The notes under the pieces: generated by a model | The model's database searches: none | What the model was told of the DNA's origin: nothing | Seen by the model: only the letters and a program-made list of their open reading frames with translations | Part shown: in pieces, positions 23,659 through 32,823 of the stretch | How the letters are laid out: each line of letters begins with the position of its first letter | How positions within the stretch are numbered: the stretch's first letter is position 1 | Made by a program: the position numbers and the translations under genes | NCBI RefSeq assembly: GCF_006438875.1 | Contig: NZ_RCZH01000001.1 | Location: forward strand, 185,151 to 241,250 | Direction of reading: 5' to 3' | Origin: Flavobacterium pectinovorum | Lineage (GTDB): Bacteria; Bacteroidota; Bacteroidia; Flavobacteriales; Flavobacteriaceae | Length of the DNA: 56,100 nucleotides

Positions 23659-24762
23659 ATGAAACAGTTTCTAACATTTGTAAGGAAGGAATTTTTGCAC
23701 GTACTGCGCGACAAAAAAACATTATTCATTCTCTTTGGAATGCCCATTGTGCAAATCCTGATTTTTGGTTTTGCGTTGACAAACGAAGTGAAAAATTCAC
23801 AAATTGTTGTAGTGGATTATGCTAAAGATATGGCTTCACAGGAAATCATAACTAAAATCGAAGCGAGCCGTTATTTTGAAATCACAAAAAGTCTTAGCGG
23901 AAGCAAGGAACTCGAAGCGGCATTTAGAACCGGGGAAATAAAAATGGCAATTGTATTTCCGGAAGGATTCAATAATCAGTTATTACATCAGAATAAAGCA
24001 CAGATTCAGGTTATTGCAGATGCTTCGGACCCTAATAATGCGACAACATTAACCAATTATGTATCATCGATAATAAGCGATTATCAGGCACAGATGAACG
24101 AAAATAGTCCGGTTCCATATCAAATCAAGCCGGAAGTAAAGATGTTGTATAATCCACAATTAAAAGGTGCGCCTAATTTTGTTCCCGGTGTTATGGCTTT
24201 GGTTCTAATGCTTGTTTGCGTAATGATGACGGCAATTTCTATTGTGAAAGAAAAAGAAACAGGAACAATGGAAATCCTTTTGGTTTCGCCCTTTAAACCT
24301 CTTATGGTGATACTCTCAAAAGCAGTTCCATATCTTTTACTTTCGATGGTAAATGTAATTTCTATCTTGTTATTGAGTGTTTTTGTGCTTGATCTTCCTA
24401 TTGCGGGAAATATTTTCTTGCTTTTTGCCGAAAGTACCTTGTTTATTATAACCTGTTTAACGTTAGGAATCTTTATTTCGGTAAAAACAGATTCCCAACA
24501 AACTGCAATGTTGATTTCGTTATTAGGAATGCTTTTGCCAACGCTGCTTTTTAGCGGTTTTATGTTTCCCATAGAAAATATGCCGGTTCCTTTGCAATGG
24601 TTTTCGAACATCGTTCCTTCAAAATGGTATTATATCATCGTAAAAGGAATTATGATCAAAGGATTAGGATTTTCATATATATGGAAGGAAACTCTGATTC
24701 TCTTTGGAATTACTGTTTTCTTATTGATAATTAGCCTTAAAAGCTTTAAAATACGATTGTAA
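23659..24762 (+). CDS. ABC-2 type permease 1 (YbhS-like)
   Basis: A 367-aa inner-membrane permease. It has an N-terminal TM (KTLFILFGMPIVQILIFGFA), a large extracytoplasmic domain (about 45-175), then five helices including NFVPGVMALVLMLVCVMMTA. The ABC-2 core motif is KEKETGTMEILLVSPFKPLM. Together with permease 2 it forms the transmembrane pair of the exporter. Its stop overlaps the permease 2 ATG by one base. By synteny it corresponds to YbhS. Confidence 0.92.
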   Translation: MKQFLTFVRKEFLHVLRDKKTLFILFGMPIVQILIFGFALTNEVKNSQIVVVDYAKDMASQEIITKIEASRYFEITKSLSGSKELEAAFRTGEIKMAIVFPEGFNNQLLHQNKAQIQVIADASDPNNATTLTNYVSSIISDYQAQMNENSPVPYQIKPEVKMLYNPQLKGAPNFVPGVMALVLMLVCVMMTAISIVKEKETGTMEILLVSPFKPLMVILSKAVPYLLLSMVNVISILLLSVFVLDLPIAGNIFLLFAESTLFIITCLTLGIFISVKTDSQQTAMLISLLGMLLPTLLFSGFMFPIENMPVPLQWFSNIVPSKWYYIIVKGIMIKGLGFSYIWKETLILFGITVFLLIISLKSFKIRL

Positions 24763-25880
24763 TGAGAATTATAAAATTTTTGCTCATCAAAGAATTCAAG
24801 CAAATATTCCGCAATCGCGCTATATTGGCGGTGATAATTGTAATGCCGGTTATTCAGCTTATTGTTTTGCCGCTTGCTGCCAATTATGAAATCAAAAACA
24901 TCAATCTGGCTGTAGTAGACAATGATCGATCTGATTATTCGAGAGATTTAATTAATAAAGTTGTTGCTTCCGGATATTTTAAACTTCGCAGTTATAACGA
25001 CTCCTATAAACAAGCTTTTACTCAGGTTGAAGAGGATCATGCCGATTTAATTCTGGAAATTCCAAGAGGTTTTGAACAAGATTTAATACGCGAAAATCAC
25101 CAACAGCTTTTTATTGGCGTGAATGCCATTAACGGAACTAAAGCAGGCTTAGGCGCCGGATATATTGCCGATATTATAAGAGATTATAACAATAATTTGC
25201 GAGTAAAGAATAATCCTAAAGGGACTTTTAATCCAATTCCGCAAATAGAAATTACATCTTCAAACTGGTACAATCCGCACTTGAATTATAGATTGTATAT
25301 GGTTCCGGGAATCTTGGCTATTTTGGTAACACTTGTGGGTGGATTTTTATCGGCGTTGAATATTGTAAAAGAAAAAGAAGCCGGAACAATTGAGCAAATT
25401 AATGTTTCTCCTGTTAAAAAATATCATTTTATACTAGGGAAATTAATTCCGTTCTGGATTCTGGGTAATGTTGTCTTTACCTTAGGATTATTGGTTGGAT
25501 GGTTGTTTTATGGCATAATTCCGCTAGGCAATCTATTGGTTTTATATGCTTTTGTGTGCGTTTATTTATTGGCAATTTTAGGTTTTGGTTTATTGATCTC
25601 GACCATTTGTGAAACCCAGCAACAAGCAATGTTAATCATGTTTTTCTTTGTGATGATATTTGTTCTAATGGGCGGTTTGTTTACACCAATTGACAGTATG
25701 CCGGATTGGGCAAAAACGGTTTCAAAATTTAATCCCATAAGTTATTTTATAGATGTCATGCGAATGGTGATTATCAAAGGAAGCGGTTTCAGGGATATTT
25801 CAAAACATATTCTGATTATAATTGGTTTTGCAATTGTATTAAATTTTGCCGCGATTCTTAATTATCGTAAAACGTCGTAA
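24762..25880 (+). CDS. ABC-2 type permease 2 (YbhR-like)
   Basis: A 372-aa permease paralogous to its neighbour. N-terminal TM (AILAVIIVMPVIQLIVLPLA), extracytoplasmic domain, then five helices. The core motif is KEKEAGTIEQINVSPVKKYH and a conserved segment is GGLFTPIDSMPDWAKTVSKF. It is the last gene of the tetR-tolC-hlyD-ABC-ABC-permease-permease cluster. The whole system would move a substrate from the cytoplasm or inner membrane out through TolC. The substrate is not evident; YbhFSR has been linked to drug and cation efflux. Confidence 0.92.
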   Translation: MRIIKFLLIKEFKQIFRNRAILAVIIVMPVIQLIVLPLAANYEIKNINLAVVDNDRSDYSRDLINKVVASGYFKLRSYNDSYKQAFTQVEEDHADLILEIPRGFEQDLIRENHQQLFIGVNAINGTKAGLGAGYIADIIRDYNNNLRVKNNPKGTFNPIPQIEITSSNWYNPHLNYRLYMVPGILAILVTLVGGFLSALNIVKEKEAGTIEQINVSPVKKYHFILGKLIPFWILGNVVFTLGLLVGWLFYGIIPLGNLLVLYAFVCVYLLAILGFGLLISTICETQQQAMLIMFFFVMIFVLMGGLFTPIDSMPDWAKTVSKFNPISYFIDVMRMVIIKGSGFRDISKHILIIIGFAIVLNFAAILNYRKTS

Positions 25881-25923
25881 AAGTCTACCAAGGTTTAACG
25901 GTTTAATCAAGAAAGCAATTATA

Positions 25924-26035
25924 AAAATCCGTTTTTATCAGCGTTTTCGCTTTAGCGAATCAGTAAAATCAGCGTCTAATTTTGACGCGGATAAAACAGA
26001 TTTACTTCGTAAAAACGCGGATAAAAACGGATTTT
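25924..26035 (+). repeat. 112-bp MITE-like element, copy A
   Basis: A non-coding element with imperfect terminal inverted repeats (ATCCGTTTTTATCAGCGTTT at one end; the other reads ATCCGTTTTTATCCGCGTTT on the opposite strand). An almost identical copy lies inverted at 34127-34238; I find one mismatch in the compared ~110 bases (GCGAATCAG here, GCGAATTAG there). It is directly downstream of the exporter operon. The open frame that crosses it is not a gene. Confidence 0.8.
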
Positions 26036-26155
26036 ATTTGCATTATCAATATATAATTTCTACAAGATATTTTTTCTAATTACCAGTTAAAACAGGTCAT
26101 TATCTATAATTTTTTGTTTTTTTTAAGAAATTAGACATTAACTAAAGTGTTTATG

Positions 26156-26163
26156 TATCTTTG
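26156..26163 (+). promoter_or_regulatory. -7 element of the cobalamin locus
   Basis: TATCTTTG, just before the cobalamin riboswitch. A good match to TAnnTTTG; no clear TTG at the matching distance upstream. Confidence 0.6.
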
Positions 26164-26167
26164 CGCT

Positions 26168-26425
26168 CGCAATGGTTTAGCTATTCTTTTCGAGTTTAGC
26201 TGACGAAGAGGGAATCAGGTGCAAATCCTGAACAAGCCCGTTACTGTAAAATTCCATGCAACATTTTGACTGATTCAACGGCTTTTTTAAGCTTTTGAAA
26301 TCGAATCTTTTGCCACTGCATTTTTTTCAAATGTGGGAAGGCTGATCAAAATGGGAATAAGTCAGGAGACCTGCCACTGCACATAATTTCAAGCTCTCGG
26401 GGACCAGAGTTTTGGGAGAAACACA
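26168..26425 (+). ncRNA. Cobalamin riboswitch
   Basis: The 5' UTR of the TonB receptor gene carries the conserved cobalamin aptamer parts in order: GGAATCAGGTGCAAATCCTG (26211-26230), AAGCCCGTTACTGTAA (26234-26249), then after a variable arm the B12 box AAGTCAGGAGACCTGCC (26359-26375). The segment AGCTCTCGGGGACCAGAG (26392-26409), with a following G-rich stretch, may be the regulatory hairpin. Adenosyl- or methylcobalamin binding should shut off the downstream uptake genes. There is no obvious T-run terminator, so control is more likely at translation initiation. Confidence 0.93.
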
Positions 26426-26493
26426 AATATCAAACTAACATTTGATTTCGATTTTACCGTTAACAACTATTTAGTTAAATAGAGTATTTTGCT

Positions 26494-28542
26494 ATGCACT
26501 TATGTGAAAATAGGCGTTTTTGCCTAAAACATGGTGGATTGTTTCTGCTTTTATGGATTTTATTTTGGAATCCGATTTATGCACAGAATAATCTTCCAAA
26601 GAATAATAAGGAGTCAGATTCTTTAAAAAAACACCAATTGAATGAGGTTATTGTAACCACAAGCAAACGTGAATTTAAGGTTGAATCTCCAATGCCTGTA
26701 CAAATCTTGTCCGGTAAACAGCTTGAAAAACTAAACAGTCTTTCTGTAGCAGATGCTGTACGTTATTTTTCTGGCGTGCAATTGAAAGATTATGGCGGAA
26801 TTGGCGGTTTAAAAACCATAAACGTTAGAAGTTTAGGAAGCGCGCATACCGCAGTTTTTTATGATGGAATGAGTGTAGGAAATGCGCAAAACGGTCAAGT
26901 AGATCTGGGGAAATATTCACTGGACAACATTGAAGCCATTGAATTGTATAACGGGCAAAAGTCTACCATTTTTCAGCCTGCGCGAGGTTTTTTCTCTTCA
27001 AATACACTTTTCTTAAAAACCAAAGTCCCTGATTTTTCATCGGGAAAAACGACTAAAATCAGAACTTCGGTAAAAACCGGTTCTTTCGGACTTTTTAATC
27101 CTTCTTTTCTTTATCAGCAAAAAATATCTTCTACTTTCTCTCTTACAGCAAGTGCAGATTGGCTTAAAGCCGATGGAAAATACAAGTACAGATATCAGAA
27201 GACGAACGGTTACGATACAACAGCAGTTCGTCAAAATGGCGATATCGAAGCTTTAAGAAGTGAATTAGCGCTGCATGCAAAACTAGGAACTGGTCAGGCT
27301 TCGCTAAAAACGTATTATTACGATTCAGAACGTGGACTTCCGGGAGCGATTTTAGCCAATAAATATGAATATGTGCAGCGACAATGGGACAGGAATTTCT
27401 TTGTACACGGTTCTTATCAGAATTCATTTTCTAAGAAATACGAATTGCTCGCCAATCTAAAATTCAGCAGAGATTACAACCGTTACATCGATCCGGATTA
27501 TAAAACGCTGCAAGGTGCGCTGGATAATAAATATTATCAAAACGAATTTTACGCTTCTGTTGTCAATCAATACACGATTAAGGAATGGTGGAAAGTATCT
27601 CTTGCAACCGATTTTTCGATCAATAAGCTTGATGCCAATTTATACCGATTTCCGTATCCAACGCGATATTCTTATCTGGGCGCATTGTCTACAGAAATGC
27701 ATTGGTCAAGACTTGATATTCAGGCAAATTTTTTAGGCGCTTATGTAGATGAACAGGTTAAATATTATCAGCAAGGAGATAGTCAGCATGTTTTTTGCCC
27801 GGTTATATCGGCTTCTTATCAGCCATTTGATACTAAAAATTTCAGAGTCAGGGCATTTTACAAAGAATCTTTCAGAATGCCGACTTTCAATGATTTGTAT
27901 TACACTTTTATAGGAAACAGCTCTTTAAAACCTGAATTTACTACACAATACGATTTTGGATCAACTTATATTATTGAACCAAAAAAGTTTTTACAATCAG
28001 CTTCTTTTCAGGCTGATGTTTACTACAATCACGTAAAAGATAAAATTGTCGCCATGCCATCTGCCAATTTATTTAGATGGACAATGATGAATCTTGGCGA
28101 AGTAGATATAACGGGTTTCGAACTTAATACCAACTTCGTATTCCGATTTCCCGAGCAAATATTTCTGGATTTGGGTTTAAGTTATACGTATCAGAAAGCA
28201 ATCGATGTGACGCCAAAAGGTACTACTTATGGTGATCAGATTCCGTATACGCCGATGAACAGCGGCACGGCAACTTCGTCTATAAGCTGGAAAAACTGGC
28301 AGCTGAACTATAGTTTTATTTATACCGGAGAACGCTACAGCCAGAAAGCAAATATTCCGGTAAATTTTGTAAAGCCTTGGTACACGAGTGATATGGCTTT
28401 GATCTGGGATGGAAAATTCTTAAAACTTCCAACAAAAATAGGAGCGGAGGTAAACAATATATTCAATCAGTATTATGATGTGGTTTTGAATTTTCCGATG
28501 CCCGGGAGGAATTATCGTTTGAGTATGTCTGTAAATTTTTAA
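26494..28542 (+). CDS. btuB: TonB-dependent cobalamin receptor (BtuB-like)
   Basis: A 682-aa outer-membrane receptor. After a signal peptide ending near FWNPIYAQ comes a TonB box/plug region (HQLNEVIVTTSKREFKVESP, then SVADAVRYFSGVQLKDYGGI and VRSLGSAHTAVFYDGM), then a beta-barrel ending in the expected aromatic residue (M-S-V-N-F). It is directly under a cobalamin riboswitch, so B12 or a precursor is the likely ligand. Its size is near that of BtuB. It is followed at 32 bases by the propeller lipoprotein. The start at 26494 gives a signal peptide with a somewhat long n-region (MHLCENRRFCLKHG). Confidence 0.9.
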   Translation: MHLCENRRFCLKHGGLFLLLWILFWNPIYAQNNLPKNNKESDSLKKHQLNEVIVTTSKREFKVESPMPVQILSGKQLEKLNSLSVADAVRYFSGVQLKDYGGIGGLKTINVRSLGSAHTAVFYDGMSVGNAQNGQVDLGKYSLDNIEAIELYNGQKSTIFQPARGFFSSNTLFLKTKVPDFSSGKTTKIRTSVKTGSFGLFNPSFLYQQKISSTFSLTASADWLKADGKYKYRYQKTNGYDTTAVRQNGDIEALRSELALHAKLGTGQASLKTYYYDSERGLPGAILANKYEYVQRQWDRNFFVHGSYQNSFSKKYELLANLKFSRDYNRYIDPDYKTLQGALDNKYYQNEFYASVVNQYTIKEWWKVSLATDFSINKLDANLYRFPYPTRYSYLGALSTEMHWSRLDIQANFLGAYVDEQVKYYQQGDSQHVFCPVISASYQPFDTKNFRVRAFYKESFRMPTFNDLYYTFIGNSSLKPEFTTQYDFGSTYIIEPKKFLQSASFQADVYYNHVKDKIVAMPSANLFRWTMMNLGEVDITGFELNTNFVFRFPEQIFLDLGLSYTYQKAIDVTPKGTTYGDQIPYTPMNSGTATSSISWKNWQLNYSFIYTGERYSQKANIPVNFVKPWYTSDMALIWDGKFLKLPTKIGAEVNNIFNQYYDVVLNFPMPGRNYRLSMSVNF

Positions 28543-28574
28543 TGTAAAAGATTCTAATAATTAAATTTTCTGTT

Positions 28575-29729
28575 ATGAAAACAAATTTCAAGTTTTTGAT
28601 CTTATTGGTTTTAGTCGCTATAGGCTTTCAGTCGTGTCAGGAAGACGATCCCATTATTCCTGAAGAGGTTGTGGTTTTACCTCCGGAAACGGCTACGACT
28701 GTAGAAGGATTTTATCTTCTTAATGAAGGTAATATGAATATGAACAAATCGTCATTAGACTATTATGACTATAAATCCGGGAGTTACAGACGAAATGTTT
28801 ACGGTCAGGCAAATCCCGAAGCTACTTTAGGTTTGGGCGATGTTGGGAACGATATTGGGATTTACGGATCAAAAGTTTATGCGGTAATCAATAACTCAAA
28901 CAAGGTCGAAGTTATGGATGCTGCGACAACTAAACGTCTTAAGGTTATTGATGTGAAAAATTGTCGTTATGTAACTTTTGCAAACGGAAAAGCTTATGCA
29001 AGTGCTTATGATGGTGAAGTACAATTGGGCGAAAATTCTCCAAATGGTTTTGTTGCCGAAATTGATACGACATCACTTAAAATTACAAGAACCGTAAAAG
29101 TGGGACGTCAACCGGAGGAAATGGCGGTTGTAGGAGACAAATTATATATCGCAAATTCTGGTGGATATAGTCCTCCAAACTACGAGAGAACAGTTTCTGT
29201 AATTGACTTAAAAACCTTTACAAAGATTAAAGATATTGATGTTGCGATCAACCTTCACAGGCTTAAAGCCGATGCTGATGGCGACATTTATGTAAGTTCT
29301 CGCGGGGATTATTATGATACTCCGTCAAAACTTTTTGTGATTGATACTAAAACGGATAAGATCAAGAAAACCTTTGATATTGCTTGTTCTAATATTAGTA
29401 TCGTTGGCGATAAAGCCTACATCATTGGATCAGAATTTAGTTATGTTACTTTCAAATGGAAAATAAACTATTCTATGATCGATGTCAAAAAAGAGATTTT
29501 GCTCGAAGGAAGTTTTTTGCCTAAAACAGTCAGCGACGAAATTAAAACTCCTTACGGACTTGCTGTAGATCCGTTTTCATTAAATGTTTACATAACAGAT
29601 GCCGGAGATTATGTTTCGCCAGGTAAACTTTACTGTGTAGATAAAGACGGAGTTACAAAGTTTAAAGTTATTACAGGAGATATTCCGGCGCATTTTGCCT
29701 TTAAATACAAGAAAACAACCATTAAATAA
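28575..29729 (+). CDS. Surface beta-propeller lipoprotein (BtuG-like)
   Basis: A 384-aa lipoprotein (signal MKTNFKFLILLVLVAIGFQS, then C-Q-E-D-D) with acidic residues after the Cys, as used for surface export in this phylum. The body is made of YncE-like beta-propeller blades (NKVEVMDAATTKRLKVIDVK, VGRQPEEMAVVGDKLYIANS, TVSVIDLKTFTKIKDIDV, YGLAVDPFSLNVYITDAGDY). In Bacteroides, BtuG proteins are seven-bladed lipoproteins that sit on BtuB and bind B12 very tightly. Position behind a riboswitch-controlled TonB receptor makes the same role likely here. Assignment is by fold and context. Confidence 0.82.
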   Translation: MKTNFKFLILLVLVAIGFQSCQEDDPIIPEEVVVLPPETATTVEGFYLLNEGNMNMNKSSLDYYDYKSGSYRRNVYGQANPEATLGLGDVGNDIGIYGSKVYAVINNSNKVEVMDAATTKRLKVIDVKNCRYVTFANGKAYASAYDGEVQLGENSPNGFVAEIDTTSLKITRTVKVGRQPEEMAVVGDKLYIANSGGYSPPNYERTVSVIDLKTFTKIKDIDVAINLHRLKADADGDIYVSSRGDYYDTPSKLFVIDTKTDKIKKTFDIACSNISIVGDKAYIIGSEFSYVTFKWKINYSMIDVKKEILLEGSFLPKTVSDEIKTPYGLAVDPFSLNVYITDAGDYVSPGKLYCVDKDGVTKFKVITGDIPAHFAFKYKKTTIK

Positions 29730-29755
29730 ATAACCATTAAATTAAAAAAAGAAGA

Positions 29756-30892
29756 ATGAAGAAAATTTTATTTGCCTTGTCTATGATCCTGTTTTTGGCA
29801 GGATGTTCTAAAGATGATGATGCTGTGGCAACGCCTCCAAAAATTGCAATAACTATTCCCGCAATTGGTTTCGCGACAGATATAATGCAGTGGTTTAGAG
29901 TTAAACCTCAAGTAGAAAGCGAAACCGTGAGTACTTACAAATGGTTGGTGAATGGTCAGGAAGTGTCTACAACTACTGATTTATCTTATGTATTTGCAAC
30001 TGCGGGAACTTACAACATTGAATTTAAAGCTAAAAATGCGGCTGGAGAAAGCAACAAGACATTTACAGTTATTGTGAGTGCCAAAGCTTATTTTAACGGA
30101 ATAAAAAATGTATTTGATTTCTTTCCTGCACCGGGACAATTTACAAATGGTTTACCGGAATATGTTGCGGGAGATACAGATGAGACAATGCGTGCAAAAG
30201 CTCAAAAAGCTATTACAACAGATGACAGCATGATTAGTCTGGGAGGATATGGCGGGTATGTTGTCATGGGATTTGATCATACCGTTATAAATAAAGAAGG
30301 AAATGATTTTATTGTACTTGGAAATGCTTTTCCAAATTGGGCAGAACCCGGGATTATAATGGTTTCTTACGATGCTAATGGTAATGGAAAACCAGATGAT
30401 GAATGGTTTGAAATCGCCGGTTCTGAGCACGTAAAGCCAACTACAATTAAAAATTATGAATTAACCTATTACAAACCAGCTACAGAGCCGGAAGACCCAA
30501 GTGAGCCAAATTATATTCGTTGGACAGATAATCAGGGGAAAACGGGATATGTTTCTAAAAATCCTTTTCACGGTCAGCCTTTTTATCCCTTATGGAAAGG
30601 AAATACGATCACTTTTAAGGGAGCATATTTACAATCGAATGCATTTGATCAATCAGGAACTGGAACTTACTGGGTTTGCCCGGCATATGATTGGGGTTAT
30701 GCAGATAACTGGTCAGATGCAGATGACAAAGCGCAAATCGATATTAATTGGGCGGTAAATGCGAAAGGAGAATCCGTAAAACTGAAAGGTATAGATTTTG
30801 TAAAAGTGTATAATTCTAACCGTGCTGAAGCGGGTTGGTTAGGAGAAGTTTCGACAGAAGTTTCAGGTTTTAAAGATTTAAACTTACCATAA
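29756..30892 (+). CDS. PKD-domain surface lipoprotein of the cobalamin locus
   Basis: A 378-aa lipoprotein (signal MKKILFALSMILFLAG, then C-S-K-D-D-D). A PKD/Ig-like domain spans about residues 30-110 (YKWLVNGQEVSTTTDLSYVF, TYNIEFKAKNAAGESNKTF). A larger domain follows with conserved GGYGGYVVMGFDHTV and FPNWAEPGIIMVSYDANGNG. The stretch D-A-N-G-N-G-K-P-D-D-E-W looks like a calcium-binding loop. Proteins of this plan accompany BtuB/BtuG in Bacteroidota; a B12-related surface role is inferred from the operon. It is the third gene under the riboswitch, 26 bases after the propeller gene. Precise function unknown. Confidence 0.75.
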   Translation: MKKILFALSMILFLAGCSKDDDAVATPPKIAITIPAIGFATDIMQWFRVKPQVESETVSTYKWLVNGQEVSTTTDLSYVFATAGTYNIEFKAKNAAGESNKTFTVIVSAKAYFNGIKNVFDFFPAPGQFTNGLPEYVAGDTDETMRAKAQKAITTDDSMISLGGYGGYVVMGFDHTVINKEGNDFIVLGNAFPNWAEPGIIMVSYDANGNGKPDDEWFEIAGSEHVKPTTIKNYELTYYKPATEPEDPSEPNYIRWTDNQGKTGYVSKNPFHGQPFYPLWKGNTITFKGAYLQSNAFDQSGTGTYWVCPAYDWGYADNWSDADDKAQIDINWAVNAKGESVKLKGIDFVKVYNSNRAEAGWLGEVSTEVSGFKDLNLP

Positions 30893-30954
30893 ATTTGAGT
30901 TTTATTGCGGTCAAAAAACGTTAAAAGTTTAAAGTTTCAGGTTTCAAGTTAGTA

Positions 30955-31094
30955 AACCCGCGAAGTTTTTAAAACCTGTCGGGTTTGTCACTTCCTAAAC
31001 AGTTCCCGAGGAACAAAATATATTGTAGGGATGGATTTTAATCCATCTTTCGCAATGCATAATCACAATCTTGTCATCCCGAACAAGGGATAAT
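30955..31094. repeat. Mixed short palindromic repeats after the cobalamin locus
   Basis: AAACCCGCGAAG to CTGTCGGGTTT (about 30955-30985) is an imperfect hairpin related to the terminator at 31116. GATGGATTTTAATCCATC (31030-31047) is a perfect 18-base palindrome. TTGTCATCCCGAACAAGGGA (31071-31090) is a fragment of the repeat also seen at 22206 and 37929. No coding potential. Confidence 0.6.
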
Positions 31095-31115
31095 ATAAAC
31101 GACAAAAGTACCCGT

Positions 31116-31160
31116 AACAACAAACCCGACAAGTTTTTAAAAACTGTCGGGTTTGTTGTT
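31116..31160. terminator. Bidirectional terminator hairpin
   Basis: AACAACAAACCCGAC (31116-31130) pairs with GTCGGGTTTGTTGTT (31146-31160). The inner part AAGTTTTTAAAAACT extends the stem further, with one bulge. It lies between convergent genes and serves both. Confidence 0.75.
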
Positions 31161-31178
31161 TATTAGAATTTCCTGATT

Positions 31179-31769
31179 TTACTCTTTATACAATATAATT
31201 GTTGCTTTATAACCTGTACCAACGTTCCATTGGCTGGCTTTGATTACAGCACCTTTATCATCATAAACCTGAAATTCAGCTGTATTTGGCGAAGCAGAAC
31301 CTTCGTTCAAAGCTTCAAAATCAATTTTATTCATTCCTTTTACAAGAGTTATTTTAAAACCTTGAAAATCACCATTTAAACCTACTTCTTTTTCAATGAC
31401 TTTATCATTGAGATAAACTCTGATTTTATCGCCATCTACAAACGCAGCATCACGATAACGAATTGTAGAAACCGTTGTGTTGGTTACAAAACCTCCTAAA
31501 TACTCATTTCTTCTGTAAAAGATACCTTCAACATTGGCTTCCGGTTTATACAGACTATTATTTTTATAGAGATCATCAGGATTGATTTTTAAAACCGTTG
31601 GCTCTTTTACCGGAGGCAAATCTGTAGGTGGCGGAGTTTCTGGCGGCAAGTTTTCTTTAATCTCAGAATTGTTGGCAGGAATTGGTTTGTATTTACCATT
31701 TACTTCTTTTTGCGCATATCCGTGCAGAGAAAACCCTGTTATTATAATTATAAACAATATTCTTTTCAT
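31179..31769 (-). CDS. Hypothetical secreted 196-aa protein
   Basis: Not recognised. A signal peptide (MKRILFIIIITGFSLHGYAQ) is followed by a proline-rich low-complexity linker (LPPETPPPTDLPPVKEPTVL). A C-terminal beta-rich domain of about 110 residues follows (VDGDKIRVYLNDKVIEKEVG, FKITLVKGMNKIDFEALNEG, FQVYDDKGAVI). The pattern of short strands and the phrase K-G-M-N-K-I-D-F-E-A-L-N resembles Ig-like or adhesin-like domains of periplasmic or surface proteins. No catalytic motif. Convergent with the cobalamin operon; upstream is a 580-base spacer. Confidence 0.75.
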   Translation of the reverse strand: MKRILFIIIITGFSLHGYAQKEVNGKYKPIPANNSEIKENLPPETPPPTDLPPVKEPTVLKINPDDLYKNNSLYKPEANVEGIFYRRNEYLGGFVTNTTVSTIRYRDAAFVDGDKIRVYLNDKVIEKEVGLNGDFQGFKITLVKGMNKIDFEALNEGSASPNTAEFQVYDDKGAVIKASQWNVGTGYKATIILYKE

Positions 31770-32258
31770 ACTTCTTTAATTGATTTAAAGCATTAAAAAT
31801 TGCTTAATGCCTATGTAGATAACATTTAATGATGCGTATTTATTGCCTTTAGCAGAAATTAATTCTCAAATAAAATCGGTTTTTGCTTAGCAGAATACTT
31901 TTTGGTATTGCATTTTAAAGTTACTAAAATTTTGATTAGTAATGTTTTATAAAGAAAGTTTAATTGAAGTACTATTTCATACCAAACCTGCTATTGTTTA
32001 TTTCAAGTATGACGAGATATCATTAATCCTTAAGATAGTATAGCGAAATACGACAATTGTTAGAGAAGAATCAGATCGAAAGAACTGGTTTATAAGGCAT
32101 TTTGATCGTGGCATATATGTTGGCTATAAAATGATTGGAAAATAGAAGTGTGGACATTTAAAAAACAATTATAAGGGCAGAACCATATAAGACGGGTTAT
32201 TATTAAAAATTAAAACCAAGATTATAAATTTAATTTATAATGATACAAAATTATCAAT
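31770..32258. other. Gene-free AT-rich spacer
   Basis: About 490 bases between divergent genes with stops in all frames and no conserved-looking ORF, hairpin or repeat that I can identify. The osmC promoter begins at 32259. Confidence 0.5.
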
Positions 32259-32289
32259 TTGATTAATGAAGATAACCGCCATACATTTG
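32259..32289 (+). promoter_or_regulatory. Promoter of osmC
   Basis: TTG at 32259-32261, a 20-base spacer and TACATTTG at 32282-32289, a good match to the Bacteroidota consensus. It leaves a 5' UTR of about 55 bases. Confidence 0.7.
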
Positions 32290-32350
32290 TCTCATCAAAT
32301 CAGAACAATTATTTGAAAATTAAAAATTTATAACATTAAAAACTTTAATC

Positions 32351-32770
32351 ATGAAATTTACAAGAAACGCAAACGCAAACTGGAAAGGTACAGGAATGGA
32401 AGGAAACGGAACCATTACAACACAAAGTACAACATTGAACAACGCACAATTATCTTTTAAAACCCGTTTTGCAGAAGGAGTAGGAACAAATCCTGAAGAA
32501 CTGATCGCTGCTGCACATGCAGGATGTTTTACAATGCAATTGAGCTTTTTATTATCAGAAGCAGGTTTTGTACCGGAAGATTTAAATACAGTTGCCAAAG
32601 TAACTTTTGAAGATGGTACAATTACATTAATTACGCTGGAACTTACAGGTTCAGTTCCCGGAATTTCAGTTGAAGATTTCGAAAAATCAGCTCAAAAAGC
32701 AAAAGAAATCTGTCCGATTTCAAAATTGCTTAACACAGAAATTGTTTTAAAAACAACCTTATTATCTTAA
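32351..32770 (+). CDS. osmC: OsmC-family organic hydroperoxide reductase
   Basis: A 139-aa cytoplasmic peroxiredoxin-like protein reducing organic hydroperoxides. The two catalytic cysteines are in the usual contexts: A-A-A-H-A-G-C-F near residue 57 and C-P-I-S-K-L near residue 122. The N-terminus (RNANANWKGTGMEGNGTITT) and TNPEELIAAAHAGCF are typical of the OsmC subgroup. It has its own promoter and is followed by a secreted hydrolase gene 53 bases later, probably co-transcribed. An OxyR gene lies 1.5 kb away, which suggests oxidative-stress control, but no OxyR site was identified. Confidence 0.92.
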   Translation: MKFTRNANANWKGTGMEGNGTITTQSTTLNNAQLSFKTRFAEGVGTNPEELIAAAHAGCFTMQLSFLLSEAGFVPEDLNTVAKVTFEDGTITLITLELTGSVPGISVEDFEKSAQKAKEICPISKLLNTEIVLKTTLLS

Positions 32771-32823
32771 TTAGTTTCTAACAACTACAAATAAATTGAA
32801 TTAACATCTTAAAAAATAAAAAA

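Noticed and set aside
25846..26079. Open frame of 77 codons after permease 2
   Set aside because: It overlaps the end of the permease gene and runs through the 112-bp MITE-like element; the same DNA occurs inverted elsewhere, so it is not a gene.
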